From: Ipomoea triloba
Taxonomy: Eukaryota; Streptophyta; Magnoliopsida; Solanales; Convolvulaceae
Direction of reading: 5' to 3'
DNA length: 64,000 bases
Assembly (NCBI RefSeq): GCF_003576645.1
Contig: NC_044929.1
Location: 23,411,968-23,475,967 of the forward strand
Positions 36,345 to 47,949 of the stretch are shown piece after piece. The translations under genes and the position numbers were made by a program. How positions within the stretch are numbered: the stretch's first letter is position 1; the number at the start of each line of letters is the position of its first letter. The notes beneath the pieces were generated by a model. It was not told the DNA's origin and did not search any database. It was given only the letters and a program-made list of their open reading frames with translations.

Positions 36345-36645
36345 AGATGACCCTTGCACGCAATTGCACCTAAAATGGAGGACAAATTTCCTTTTCCTAA
36401 TGAAGACAACATTTCATTCAAAAAAGATGTATATTCAAACTTGTTCATTCTTACTAATATAATGTTCAAGTCATATTGCAAGCAGATTAAGCATCATAAA
36501 TTACATGTCAACTATCTGGCAGGCAGGAAATGTATGCATTATTATCAGGAATTTTTATTTTTTTGGCACACAAATTGTCTCTGGATTTTAATACATAGTT
36601 ATAAGAGCCACAACATCTGAGGGAGGTCATATTCAACAATTCAAT

Positions 36646-39305
36646 CTAAAAATTAATTTTTCCAGCTAAATACCAGGAGTGCATGGCAAGGCAACCAAAA
36701 GACACGATATTCGCAAGAGAAGAGAGTCCATGAATCATTCCGAATTTCTTGTTCATGGCAGCAAGCTTTGGATTAACCTTGGCGACTTCCTGATTCTTGG
36801 TCCACCCAACTTCATCTCCAATATTCGACTCTTTCTCAATTTTATGCCTTTGCCTCATCATCTGTTCAATACAAATCACAGGCAACCAGTGAATTATCAT
36901 GAAATAAATCACTTCTAGCCATAGTGTTCCAAAAAAAATCAAACAATTGTCCATACATTGAGCAATTAAGTAGGCAAAAAGCACTTTAAAACTTGTAGCA
37001 TTTCACATCTTCAAGATTTTGAGAATATATAATTCAGCTACAGAGGAATATATGATGCAAGAACCCTGTTATTGTTTGCAGGCCCTCCCTGTCACCTTCT
37101 ATTGAAGGATATGAATATGAATAAAAACATGCAAACAGACTAAGCAAGTGCAACCACAAATCCCACAATTGTTTTTACGTGATCTAAACTAAATAGTTGT
37201 AAGGAAAAAGGAAGGTCTTTGCAGTAACTTTTAGGAATAATTAATGATAGATTATTCATAAACATTATTGAAGTGTTTCAATTGTTCCCGTTGTAGGTTT
37301 GACCATGAATATAAAAGTTCCACCAAAAGGACTTGCATAATGTAAAGAGAAGAGAGATTCAATAGATATTTCTTGAAAAATGAATTAGTTGGATTGTAAT
37401 TATAGTTGAAATAAGGTACTCCTAATTAGGGAATCTATCTATCAATGTGTCAAACTGTCAATGTTCTATTGGTTGAACTAAGCACTTACCCATTGTTAAG
37501 TGGCTAAATGAGCCAATTGCAATTTTTTCTCCATTTAAGGCATTTCAATAATTTTTTTAGTTTTTTTTTTTGTTGTTGAGTACTACTGACTCTGTTACAA
37601 TGTAGTATCTGTTCATAACTACTTTCTCAACCTACTGGAGCACAAAGAGCCGGGACACCGGGTGCCACTAGACCACAAGGTCTTTGGCAATAATTTTTTT
37701 AGTTAGGGGCTCAAATGCTCAATTGAACTATTCTGTCAAGTATGAGAGAGCTTATTTCATCCTTAATTCCTTATCAATAAATAATTTTTCAAATGAAAAA
37801 GAGTGAGGAAATATAACACAAGAGATTAAATTGTCTCAGAACAGTTCCAATAATATGTAAAACTAGTATTTGTATTTTGGTGTCAAGTTTGCTTCTTGAT
37901 CTCTTCTGACTCCGAGATGAAGAATGATTGCTAAACCTGCCGGAGGAGGGTGGGATTGTGGGGAAGGATGTTATTAATTCCATTTCACTTATAAAGATTG
38001 CAAAGTTAAATTTGATTTTTAACAAATATAATGTATTGATTTGTTTCCTCTTTTGTTTAAATATAATGCATTGATACCAAATATACAGGTACCCTTGCTA
38101 ACTGGAACAGTATTAGCCCTCTTCTGAAGGTAAGCCTGGGCTACCTGTTAACAAAGCCACTCTTTGGCATTCATGTACTGGAAATAAGAGGATCAACCCG
38201 TGCTGTAAAATGTAATCCTTACCAGTATAAAGCATTTCGAAGTGTCTCCACTGATGGCATCAGCCTCTATCGTGTCTCAAATGATAAATAGTTTATTGCA
38301 TTATGGAACAAAGTCCAAGATAGTCACTAGTGTCAGTAGTATATAATTATTTCTAATGCAATTAAGATATTGTAATCAGTAAAATTAACTATAACTAGGC
38401 AATACTAACCGTTTTATCTCATGTAGCACTTTTTTACATTTGAAAAGTTAAACAGACTGCCCAAAGCCAAATGGAATATAAAGACAATGCCTCAAGAATG
38501 CTAGACACTCATGTGGATCATTTGCCAAACAATATTCAAATTACTTCTTAGTAGTATTTAGCCATGATGCCTCAGAGAAGCAATCAGTAAACAATAATAT
38601 TCTCATACAAAAAGATAACCAAGGTCCAGTTGAATGTAAAAGATTAGAATCCATATACTGCATTTCATTAAGAAAAAAAAACTAGTGATCTCATCAAATA
38701 TATAGGCAATGCAGAGAAATGATAGAACTAAGCAAGAACTGTAACTTATTTAGTACCTGGATAGTCATGGGAGTAAACACGAAAAGATTGCTAAGGTTGA
38801 AAGCAAAGGCACCCAGAATGAAGCCAATCTGATATTTTTCAGTACTAGTCGACGTCTTCCATGGATGCATGTACCCGAAAGCCGCCACTGAGACCGCGCA
38901 GCACACCCCGGCCAAAGTAAAGTACGCCGGGAACATCTTGCTCTGCAGATTCCCAAACTGATGCCTCGGCAGATTCCTGAGCTCAAATTACACAAATGCA
39001 ACTCAGTAAGCAATAATTCCAACTTTGATTTTGCTTTTTATTAGGTATTAATCACTTAATTGTGCGTAGTATTAGGAGGAAAAGGAAATGCGGGATTACT
39101 TGAACATGATAATGCCGCCGATGAAGGTGACCCATAGAGCGGCGCCCCAAGCGGTGGAGAAGCAGAGCAGGTGCGCTAATTTCAGAAAAGTGACGGTCTT
39201 GAGAGGATACTGACCGTCGGATTTTGATCCGAAAGTTTCCGGTGAAAACACCACTCCGATCGCAAAGAAAGCAAGAGCTGTTGAGAATCGAGTCATCCAC
39301 CCCAT
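36646..39305 (-). CDS. TMEM205-like membrane protein
   Basis: Three exons on the minus strand: 39100-39305, 38757-38976, 36646-36861; 213 residues. Four hydrophobic segments are visible: TRFSTALAFFAIGVVFS, CFSTAWGAALWVTFIGGIIM, PAYFTLAGVCCAVSVAAF and FILGAFAFNLSNLFVFTPMT, with a final weaker one near the C-terminus (LSSLANIVSFGCLAMHSWYL). The HLLCFSTAWGAALWVTF motif, the KMFPAYF motif and FTPMTIQMM are typical of the TMEM205-like domain, which in some plant proteins is fused to a LEA region (hence 'LEA family' in some annotations); no LEA part is present here. Function in plants is unknown. The second intron is 1.9 kb and contains a SINE (37563-37687). Confidence 0.93.
37546..37704 (-). mobile_element. 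tRNA-derived SINE, copy 1, with 17 bp TSD
   Basis: Element 37563-37687 on the minus strand, flanked by a perfect 17 bp duplication (caataatttttttagtt) at 37546-37562 and 37688-37704. Read on the minus strand it starts GCCAAAGACCTTGTGG, has a pol III A-box-like TGGTCTAGTGG, a GTAGGTTGAGAAAGTAG segment in B-box position, and ends GTACTCAACAACA plus A's. It lies inside intron 2 of the TMEM205-like gene. The family is shared with 51560-51696. Confidence 0.88.
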
Positions 39306-39669
39306 CTCTACAGAGCGCAGGAAGTCGCCGGAAAACTAGAAGCTGATACTTGGAATCGGAAAAGTCAAGTGATTCACTGCTTTGCTTCACCTACTTCTTC
39401 GACTTCAACGCTGCAGCTTATAGAAGCGGAAAATGTTGAATCCCATGCGTCGTCATATTTTCTATGGCGTCTAGAAGCTTCCAGCCCAGAAACTCTTTTT
39501 TTCCTAATAGTGAAGGAATGAATATTATAACCCAATTTCTACCAAGGCCCATACTACCAAATAATCTCTTTGGGCTGTAGCCCATTAATCATACATTACA
39601 AAGAGCATTAAAGTGAAGGAATGGGCCAAATTATACGTTAGAACATGGTCCACGTAGCATTATGAATCA

Positions 39670-40060
39670 TAGTTCAAAACGGTATCGTTTCATTACAATA
39701 TAATTATAGTATCATTTCGATATAACTATAATTTAATTAGATAATATACACTCAAATATATAAAATTGCTATTTAGTTTTATTTTATATATATTGTAGTT
39801 TCATTAAAACATAACTACAATATCATTTTTATATAACTACAATCTCATTGGACAATACACACTCAATATGTGAGACATTATTTAGTTTCATTTTGTACAT
39901 ACTGCAGTTTCATTTCAACACAACTAAAGTATCATTTCAATTTAATTACAGTTTCATTTGATAATATAAACACAATATGGGAGACAGATTTTTTTTTTTT
40001 TAATACAGATTCATTTTAAATACACTATAGTTTCATTTTGTTATAAAAACACAAAACATA
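39670..40060. repeat. degenerate repeat of 'actacaGTTTCATTT'-like words
   Basis: The words (G)TTTCATTT or (A)TATCATTT recur about ten times, often preceded by AACTACA. There is also a longer period of roughly 130 bases, seen in the repeated 'acaatacacactcaatatg..gagacatt' phrase. Strongly diverged. Confidence 0.5.
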
Positions 40061-41327
40061 TGGGATCTGTTAAAACTTAACAGTAACCCAAAAAGAAATA
40101 TTCACCCAAGTTGAATTATTTTTAACCCCCTTTTTGATGGTTTTGGTTGATGGGGTTCACGTGATACCTTTGTCCTTCTTCTTCCCACTTCCATGATTGT
40201 AATATCTGAAAGAAAAGAAGAAGAAAAAAAAACTACGGGGGAATTCAAAGCAATTAGTAGTGGAACAACAACATTAAAATTTAAGGAACTCGCAGGCTGT
40301 CTTGTCATTTTAATTTCTGGGACCAGGAAATAGGAATCCTATGATAAAAAATTCACAATTTGGTAATTAGATATAATAAGAATGGGAAAATTATGTTTGG
40401 AGGTGAATAATTAACTTCAAATTGTAATCCTCAAATCTTAGGTGTTAATGTTAAGTGGATAGAAAGAAGAATAGGATAAAATTATGAGAATGGGAAGGAT
40501 AACATAGGATGGTCCTCTCCTCTGCAGTCTGCATTACATAGGATAAGCATGCCTCTGTTGACTGCTACACCCAAGTGCTGCCCCAGTGTTGCAAACAATC
40601 CAAAAACCATGTTATTACGATTCCAAAAGTTATAACGAGTAGTGAAGACATCATTTTTTTTCTTTATAGACCATCATTAAATTTTCGAAGACAGAATATT
40701 ATACTTGACCTTTTACCAGTCTCCTAATCATATAGTGTTGGACTTGGCCCTTACCGGTCTTCCCACACAACACATTCAGATCAAACTCTCATCTCACCCC
40801 ACACGTCAAATGGAAAATGTCAATTATCAACCGCTCAATCTACGTGAGACATAGTTTAGAACAGTGGTATGTAAATAAACCGCTAATACATTTGTAAAAT
40901 TAGAGATCAAAGTTTATAAGAGTATGTAAATATAGTGAATTGATTTAAACTCCCGAAGCAGACTAATGTGCCTTTATGCTAAATTCAATGCACATCCTTG
41001 CAGCCACTTTGAGACGCAAAAATACAAAAGGCTTTGACAGTATATTCGTACTCCCAATCGGTTGGGGTGAGGACCATCCATCCACTCGACCTAATCGCTT
41101 CACCATTTACAGTACTAACATTATATATTGCACTCAATTGTTGTGTAAATACATAAAAGCTAGAATAATACGGAGTAGCAATTTCATGGTTTCATCAACA
41201 TCATTATCCTTTGGCTCTTTTTGTACATGCTTCTTACTTGTTTCTATCTACATCTGCTGCCTTCTTGGTACCACACACATGCTTCATTCCAATAAACTAT
41301 GACTACTTATAAATCTATAATAATAAC

Positions 41328-41512
41328 ATTGTTGCAAAAATTGGCCTAGACAGTCATCTGGGCGTTAAGCCCTAGGGACCCTTAAGCTAAGATGAATTAC
41401 TCCTTAGCGGCCGTCTAGACAGTCGGCCAACTCAATTGAGTCAACATACATCCACACCTGTTTTTTTATTAGTTAACCGTCTAGGCACTACTCTACCGTT
41501 CGACTAGTGCCT
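41328..41512. repeat. dispersed repeat with GCCTAG/CTAGGC words, copy 2
   Basis: Shares its beginning (TGTTGCAAAAATT) and a series of GCCTAG/TCTAGGC/CTAGTGCC words with 8411-8515. It contains an internal imperfect palindrome (GGCCTAGACAGTC ... GCCGTCTAGACAGTCGGCC). Confidence 0.45.
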
Positions 41513-42117
41513 AATGCTTGATTTACTTCTTCTACCAAAAGATGAGGCTGAAACAGGTGGAGAAAGTCAGAGTTTGGATGTTTCAGGTACAAGTTTAATG
41601 CCCTGTTGCCCCATTATGGTGTCAATGTAAGTTTGGGGAAATCAAGAGTGAAAAGGGGGTTGGAAAGTAAACTTACCCCCACCCACCCTGCAGTGTAAAA
41701 ATTAAATGATGAGTTGGAAAAAGGTTGAAAGTTGAAATTCCCATCAACCTATGGGCATAGCTTACTTAAACCCTACTAACCTAAAACCAATGACCCATAC
41801 TTTGGCACATGATGCAACAACACTGTACTCTCCCCAACTTCCCAAGTCTCCTCCTCTCCTCAGTAATTATCAACAGTAATCCTCATTACTACTGCATATG
41901 TGCATGCACCCTCTGCTCTTGCTCTGTGCACCCACCATCATTCATCTTTCTTCCCCACTCTCAGAATCAGACAACTCCCCTGCTCATTCATTATATTGCA
42001 TGCTGCTCCAAAACAGTAATAACATATTGTATTTGAGACACTATTTAACTAGATTACCAATCCAAAGTAAGTTACTAATTAGAAGTTATAGGGTGGAATC
42101 CTTTTAATAATAAAATA

Positions 42118-42386
42118 TTGATCCTATTTGATAACTCAGTTTATTAGCAAATTAACTTGTTTGATTATTATTAGCTGTTTAATTTGGTTAAACAATCAAT
42201 ATAAATGTTTGGTTAATAAATTTTTCATAACCTTCAAAACGTTAAAATTCAAAAAACTGTTCAAAATAGCTTTTTGAGAAAATAAATTCTACTTTTATAT
42301 GTAATTAACTATCAGCTAACAACTAATTAACAAAATATTTTTTTATAACCAGCCAATGCTAGGAGTTAGTCAAACAACCCATTGTA
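42118..42386. mobile_element. diverged relative of the 290 bp MITE, opposite orientation
   Basis: Read on the minus strand it shares ordered words with the element at 22697-22986: GTTAGCTGATAG, TTTTCTCAAAAAG, TTTTGAATTTTA, TTATTAACCAAAC and ATCAAACAAG. The terminal repeats are decayed (GGGTTGTTTGACTAACT against TATTTGATAACT). Confidence 0.6.
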
Positions 42387-43015
42387 TTTAAACCTGCCAC
42401 TCAATTAATATTTGGGGGATATAAGGCATTTCTAACAGACACTAAAGAAACTGTAGCTAGCAGTGACACAACATAGAAACTCAGCTACCCAGGCTGGCCA
42501 GGCCAGGCCACCATTTTCAATTTTCTGAGATGAAATTGCCAAAAGATAGTTAAGAAAGCAACCCTTCCTTCCATCCACATTTCACACTCTTCCTGTGAAT
42601 CCCATTTACACACTTCCTAAAATTTTGGCCACCTCTTGTCAATTTTTTTAAAGGATCAAGAAAATGACAATCCAAAGAGAGAGATATAGATTTTAAAGGG
42701 GGGAGGGAAAAACCTCAGAACTGGGAAAATTTGGATGCTGAATTTAACTCTGTACAAACAGAAAAGAGAAAGAAGAAATGAACAAAAAGATTAAAAAAAA
42801 AAAAAATTACAGAAGAAAGATACTACTGCAGTAGGCAACAAAATTTTCCTGGATGGCAAAGTAGAGCATTTTTTGCCATTTGTACAGTCTTTGTTCCAGA
42901 ATCAGATTCTCCAACAGTTGAAGAACAGAACATTAACACATGAAAGAAAGAAAGAAAGAAACTTTCCAGCTTGATCATGAGATTCTTAGCTTATCCACCA
43001 CCAGAAAAATCTCAA

Positions 43016-45111
43016 TTAACAGCTCAACGCCTCGTATTTCACGGGGAGTGGACGATTAAACCCTGCTTGAGATAGCAAATTCCCAACAATTGCAAGGTCT
43101 CGGCAGAACACGCCTTGAAACACTGATGATGCTGGGGGCGTGGTGGTGGCTGTACCGTTGTTTTCAATCATAACAACAGAGGACTCAGAACTGCTAATTG
43201 GTTTGATTTTGGATTCCTGAGGTTGTTGTTGTTGAACCTCTTGTTGCATTGCTTGCAATGCAGCCGCAGCCTTCTTCCTCTGCTTCTCGGCAGCTTCTTC
43301 ATCAATAATAGTTGTCATTAAGCTAGTATAACCCCTCTGAATTAATCTATACAACAATAATGCAGACATCTTTGCTCTCTCCCTCACAGATTCAACATCG
43401 CGCTCCTCAGCATACTCGCACCTCTCAATGAAACCGCTAGACTTATCAGGCTTATGTCTGAGAGTAAGCAGCAAATGGGCTCTTTCAAGTTCTGATCTTG
43501 AACAACCTCGCCTTAATCCAATCAAGGCGTAGTAATCTACATTCCCAGTCTCGCCCGAGGCAACCCTTTGCTTAAGTTCTTGAATCTTTGTAGCCAGCGA
43601 GCAGAGCCTCCCAGGGATTTCCCGGTACTGCACATTCTGCCGCTTCCAAGCCGGTCCAGGCAATCTCCTATCGCGCAGCATTGAATTGTACAAGAGTTTC
43701 AAGTGCTCGAGATCATGAAGACTATCGGGCAAGCACCGGATAGCCTCAAACAGAGCAGCTCTAGTACTAAGAGCCTCAATGCAGGACGGGTCCAATGCTA
43801 GGGTTCGATTGCAATCAGCTATGGCTTCAGCAATCCTACCAGAGGATCGATAGGCCGAGGCTCGATGCATATAGCATTCAGCCAGGAAGCCTTGAGGAGC
43901 CCCACGACGGCCATCGACAATCTTGGAGAAATGTCGAATGGCTTCGGAATAGAGGCCGGCGTTTAGGGCTGCAATTGCGGCGGTTCTGCGGCGGAGCAAA
44001 AGCTTGATGTGGCTGAGCAACTGGGAAATGCTTTCAGATTCGGTTATTGGAGGCGCTTGCGGCTGAGCACCGCCGGCAGAAATCTCTCCGGCCAGCGGGA
44101 ATCTGGCGAAAGAAAAGCTGTCATCGGACAAGCAAATACTTTCACGACGAAAGGCATCGGTGGCAATGCGTTTGCCGGTCTGCAACAAAACCAAAGCGTC
44201 CTCCATTAGGCCCAAATGGCAGCAAGCCTGGCCTAAAACCAAGTACCTGAAGAGTGAACACCCAAACCCATTCATTAGCATTTAGCACTGCAAAAGTTTT
44301 GCTTTTTTTAATGAATAAAGAAAGAGGACAACAACATTAACAAACATAGCTTATTTGACTTGCAAAGCTCAAAACTTTAACATTAAATTAGGACAGCTCA
44401 CAGCTCACAGCTGGTTTGGCGTAACAGTGAAGCCACTGGCCGAATTTGATGGCAGCAATAAAAGAAGGGCGAAAACCAATGAAACAGAAACAGATGAAAG
44501 CGGAAAATTACCTCCATTGCCCTCCCCTTTCGCAGCTTTTGCACAGCCCAGCTACAACCTTCTTCTTCAAATCGGAGAGCGAGAAGCACTTGAAAGCAGG
44601 CTCGTCCGAACCGGACGACTCGCCGCCGGAGAGGAGCTTCACCCTCTCCTTCGACAACTGCGAAAACGAGTTATCCGATGAAGACGAGGACGAGGACGAA
44701 GAAGTCGAGGATGATGAGGCTTCATCGGATGCCATCTTCACACTGGGAATGTAATCCTGTAGCATATCGGCGACGTCCTTGAATCGCCGGAGATAAAGCA
44801 AAGATCGAGCCTTTAACTCCAGGGCTAATTCGAAGCGAGGAGACAGAGCTAGGGCAGTGTCGAGAAGATTGATAGCGGAAGCTATCTCGCTCTGTTCTCG
44901 AGTCGAAATCAGAATCCTTGCGTCCTTCACATATTTCTCCACAATCTGCACAAATAATATTCAACCAACTCATTTCAAAATCCCCAAAACACGATTTCCA
45001 CAACAGACACGAAGAAAGAAACTGAAAACTAATAAAAAAAGGCGCTACCTTTCTATTGGTAAGCCACCAGTGCTTCTTTTCTCCACCGGCGAGAGATGGA
45101 GATCCGGCCAT
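43016..45111 (-). CDS. TPR protein with J-like domain
   Basis: Three exons: 45049-45111, 44512-44945, 43016-44246; 575 residues from the ATG at 45111. An in-frame ATG at 45135 would add eight residues but has a weak context (T at -3, T at +4), whereas 45111 has G at -3 and G at +4. After EKKHWWLTNRK comes a TPR region (EIASAINLLDTALALSPRFE, then LEALELKARSLLYLRRFKD), a serine run, and more TPRs (AAIAALNAGLYSEAIRHFSK, HRASAYRSSGRIAEAIADCN). The C-terminal part has a J-domain-like stretch: DYYALIGLRRGCSRSELERA, then LTLRHKPDKS, in which the HPD signature appears as HKPD. A glutamine-rich tail follows. TPR/J proteins act as Hsp70/Hsp90 co-chaperones, but this variant motif may not stimulate Hsp70. 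Family recalled as 'DnaJ with TPR' in plants. Confidence 0.93.
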
Positions 45112-45354
45112 TGCTGTCGCGCACGGATCAAACATTAATCTCTACACTCTTGATGTATGTATATATGGTATCTCAAGCCTTCATTCTCCCTCTCTTTCTC
45201 TGTAAGCTAGAGAGAGATAGAGAGGGGGATTTGAAAGAAGAATAGAGAGAGAGGAGAGAAGAGGAGAGGAGAAGTGGGTTAATACAAAGGTGACAGCTTT
45301 GACCTGAGCTGAGAGAAAAGCTTTGATCCTTCTACTTCATCGCTGGCATGCATA

Positions 45355-45406
45355 GAAAGCTATAATATATTCTCAAAAAAAAAAAAAAAAAAAGAAAGCT
45401 ATAATA
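45355..45406 (+). mobile_element. micro-retroposon stub with 13 bp target-site duplication
   Basis: A direct repeat (gaaagctataata) at 45355-45367 and 45394-45406 flanks TATTCTC plus a run of nineteen A. This is the same structure as the stubs at 4728 and 13862, in the opposite orientation. Confidence 0.55.
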
Positions 45407-45504
45407 CACACCCAATTTTCTCTCTCTAGGACCTACAGCCTACTACAGGCTACCGTATAGGTGTATGTATATACGGTGTACTGATACTGTGTACAGTATT
45501 TGGA

Positions 45505-45650
45505 GAAGTCTAAACGGTATAGGCTAGGCGGTCATCATTCTCCGAGCAAACCGGATGCTCCACGTAAGCACCTCACGGGTCCTCGGGTTCAACTACCCGG
45601 ATTAAAGACAACTCTCTAGAAAGAAAGAAAGAAAAAAAAAAAAAAAAGCA
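45505..45650 (+). mobile_element. possible SINE remnant (B-box-like motif plus A-rich tail)
   Basis: GGGTTCAACTACCCGG at 45585-45600 matches the pol III B box (GGTTCRANTCC), and an A-rich tail with GAAA units follows at 45620-45648. No convincing A box or target-site duplication was found. Confidence 0.3.
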
Positions 45651-47949
45651 TTTTTTTGCCCCATATTCAAGCAAAGTTCACGATATTTCTAAATCAATTC
45701 TAAGCTATTAGCCCTTGTATTTACGTCTTTTTTAGTCTGATCTAAGTAGAAAATACCAGTTGACTAATAAAAAAAGGACAGAGCCTTTATTAACCTAATG
45801 TCATAAGAGCAAACTAATTTTATTATAGTCCAATTGTCATATTGTAGGGCATAATGACATATAAATTTATTTTTAATATGTTAATAAGTTTTTTTTTAAG
45901 ATTCATTTTTATGTATTATTTACAAATAAATATAATGTAGATTGAAAATAACATATATTAGTAATTCATCTAACAATATTGATTTTGGTTCGTAGTATAA
46001 TTTGTTGATTATAATGAGTTGAGCTAGAAAATTATAGATTAAAGGTTAAATACTCTTTTTTTTTTTTTTATGAATTTAAAATGGTATTTGTCCTTAGCTA
46101 TGATGTAGCAACATTTGACATTAATAGTAGTGTAATAGATGGAACATTATTTTCTACATGGGACGACTTGACTTTTGTACCTGCACTCATCATACACTTG
46201 AGTTAGTTGTCCATTAATTAATCAGTGCAAAATATCATGCATTTGCATTATTGTCAACCACGTATGATTCATTTCAAATGGGTACCAATGATTAGAGATT
46301 GTGTATTCATTGTTATGTTTATGTGGTGTCCACTTGTTACCCATTTCTAAATTCTAACCTTTTACATGCCCCCAAAATGCCCAAATTCTTCTATGTAGTA
46401 ATAGTTTTTTAATCACTAATTATGTTCTTGTTTAATCTAATTATTCTTGGTTAATTGGCTGATTTCACCAGGAATTAATAAAATGTTACATAATTAGTGA
46501 AACAATTACATTTTAAGCCCACAAATGCCAATAATAATAATAATAATAAGAATAATAATAATAAAAAGAAAATTTTGAAACTCAATAATAGAGTTATATA
46601 GTAGGGAGTTGTATTCAACACAGGAAAAATAGTTATATATAACCAATTATAGAATAGGTGATTCCATAGTTACGGTAGTTGACACTATATAGTAAGATTT
46701 CTTTATGATAATTATCGGTATAAATCTTAATACTTGTAATTAGAGAGTATATTTTATTTGGCAAGGTCCTTATTAGCACATATCATTGAAAATTATATTC
46801 GGCGTGATCCTTTTTGTATTTGTTTGAGGTGAACAACCTTACATTCCACAGAAATTGCTCAGATCGCGCACGTTTGAATCTTCACTTTGACAATTTACAT
46901 AATATGTATTCAAAAAAGAAATCATTGACAATCATTATAGGAAAATTCCTTTGGTCAATCATCAATAGGGTTCTCAATACCCATCATTAAAAAGTATATT
47001 TGACAAGTTTATTTGTATTCATTTGCAACGAACAACCCCACATATTCACGAAGATTGCTCAAACCATGCACGTAATCATCAATCTTCAAATTGAAAAATT
47101 GCATAACATGTTTCTAAAGATTTACTTATTAAAACAGCTTGTAACGGTAAACTTTATCATTATTTAATTAATCATGAGAAAATAAATATTTATATTAAAT
47201 GTATCTTCTAGTGCTATATAACTTGAGAAGGAATAGAAAGATACACCTTTAAATTCTAAAAATCATTATTATTCTCTAAACTTGAAAATGATACACTATA
47301 TATTGAGATTCTATATATGCTTCGCTTAAAAAAGCATCAATGCATGACTAAAACAATTGTTATAAAACATGTGATTAGCATTAAAAAAGATGTTGAATGA
47401 ATGAAAGTGAAAAAGGATGAGTGAGGTAGAAAGAGTGGTGTTGTAAGGCACAAGAATCACATATATGCTTTATTAACTTTGCTTTAGAGTTTTGATATGA
47501 TATGATATGATGCATACATGCAGCCATATTCATTGATGGAGGCTTGCACATACATCTCTCAGATGCCAGATCATGTGTTACTCTTTCCCCTTTCACACGC
47601 ACTAAAGCCCCACTTAGTGCGTGGTCCCATCCCTATTGCCACCTCACTTAATGCTTCTCTTCTTCCCACGTGTCACATTCTTCTCTTGGACCCACGTTGC
47701 TACTCAGCCCCCTATCTCCAGCTCAGCATCAGACCTATTCCTTTATCTTTTCGTATTTCCTTTTTTCTAAATAGTACAGCTTGTCTTCTATTTTCTTTAA
47801 TTTCTTTTATTTTCTTTTCTATTTACTTCATATTTGATTGGAGATTTTTGGTACTTTCTACTCGCTACTCACCTTAAATCACAAGTAAGCCTCCCTAATG
47901 TTATGATAGCTTGTGGCAGATAAGCACGCATATTATGGCATGATTTGAT

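Larger units (their letters stand above)
34812..36645. other. convergent intergenic stretch with short tandem duplications
   Basis: Lies between the 3' ends of the lipase and TMEM205-like genes. Holds two perfect 41 bp tandem duplications (35604-35685 and 36263-36344) and a (CCCCAA)n-like run at 35810-35842. No gene seen. Confidence 0.6.
39306..43015. other. intergenic stretch, repeat-rich, no gene
   Basis: About 3.7 kb. Contains a degenerate repeat (39670-40060), the second copy of a dispersed repeat (41328-41512), a diverged MITE (42118-42386), an A-run at 42792 and an (AAAG)n run at about 42943-42959 within or near the 3' UTR of the TPR gene. No reading frame here looks protein-coding. 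Confidence 0.6.
45112..47949. other. intergenic stretch: TPR-gene promoter and AT-rich spacer
   Basis: Purine-rich (GA) leader at about 45195-45275, the micro-retroposon stub at 45368-45392, a possible SINE remnant at 45505-45650, an (ATA)n run at about 46530-46563 and an orphan G-box-like CCACGTGTCAC at about 47667. No gene. Confidence 0.55.

Noticed and set aside
44355..44754. Plus-strand open frames over the TPR/J exon 2 region
   Set aside because: They mirror the serine-rich minus-strand exon (serine codons read as acidic or Leu/Phe runs on the other strand) and have no protein pattern of their own.
45112..45135. Upstream ATG at 45135 as start of the TPR/J gene
   Set aside because: In frame but in a weak context; the second ATG at 45111 has a strong context and fits homologues as I recall them. 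Not excluded.
45585..45600. tRNA gene suggested by GGGTTCAACTACCCGG
   Set aside because: Only the T-arm-like block is present; no acceptor stem or D arm can be folded around it. SINE remnant is a better reading.
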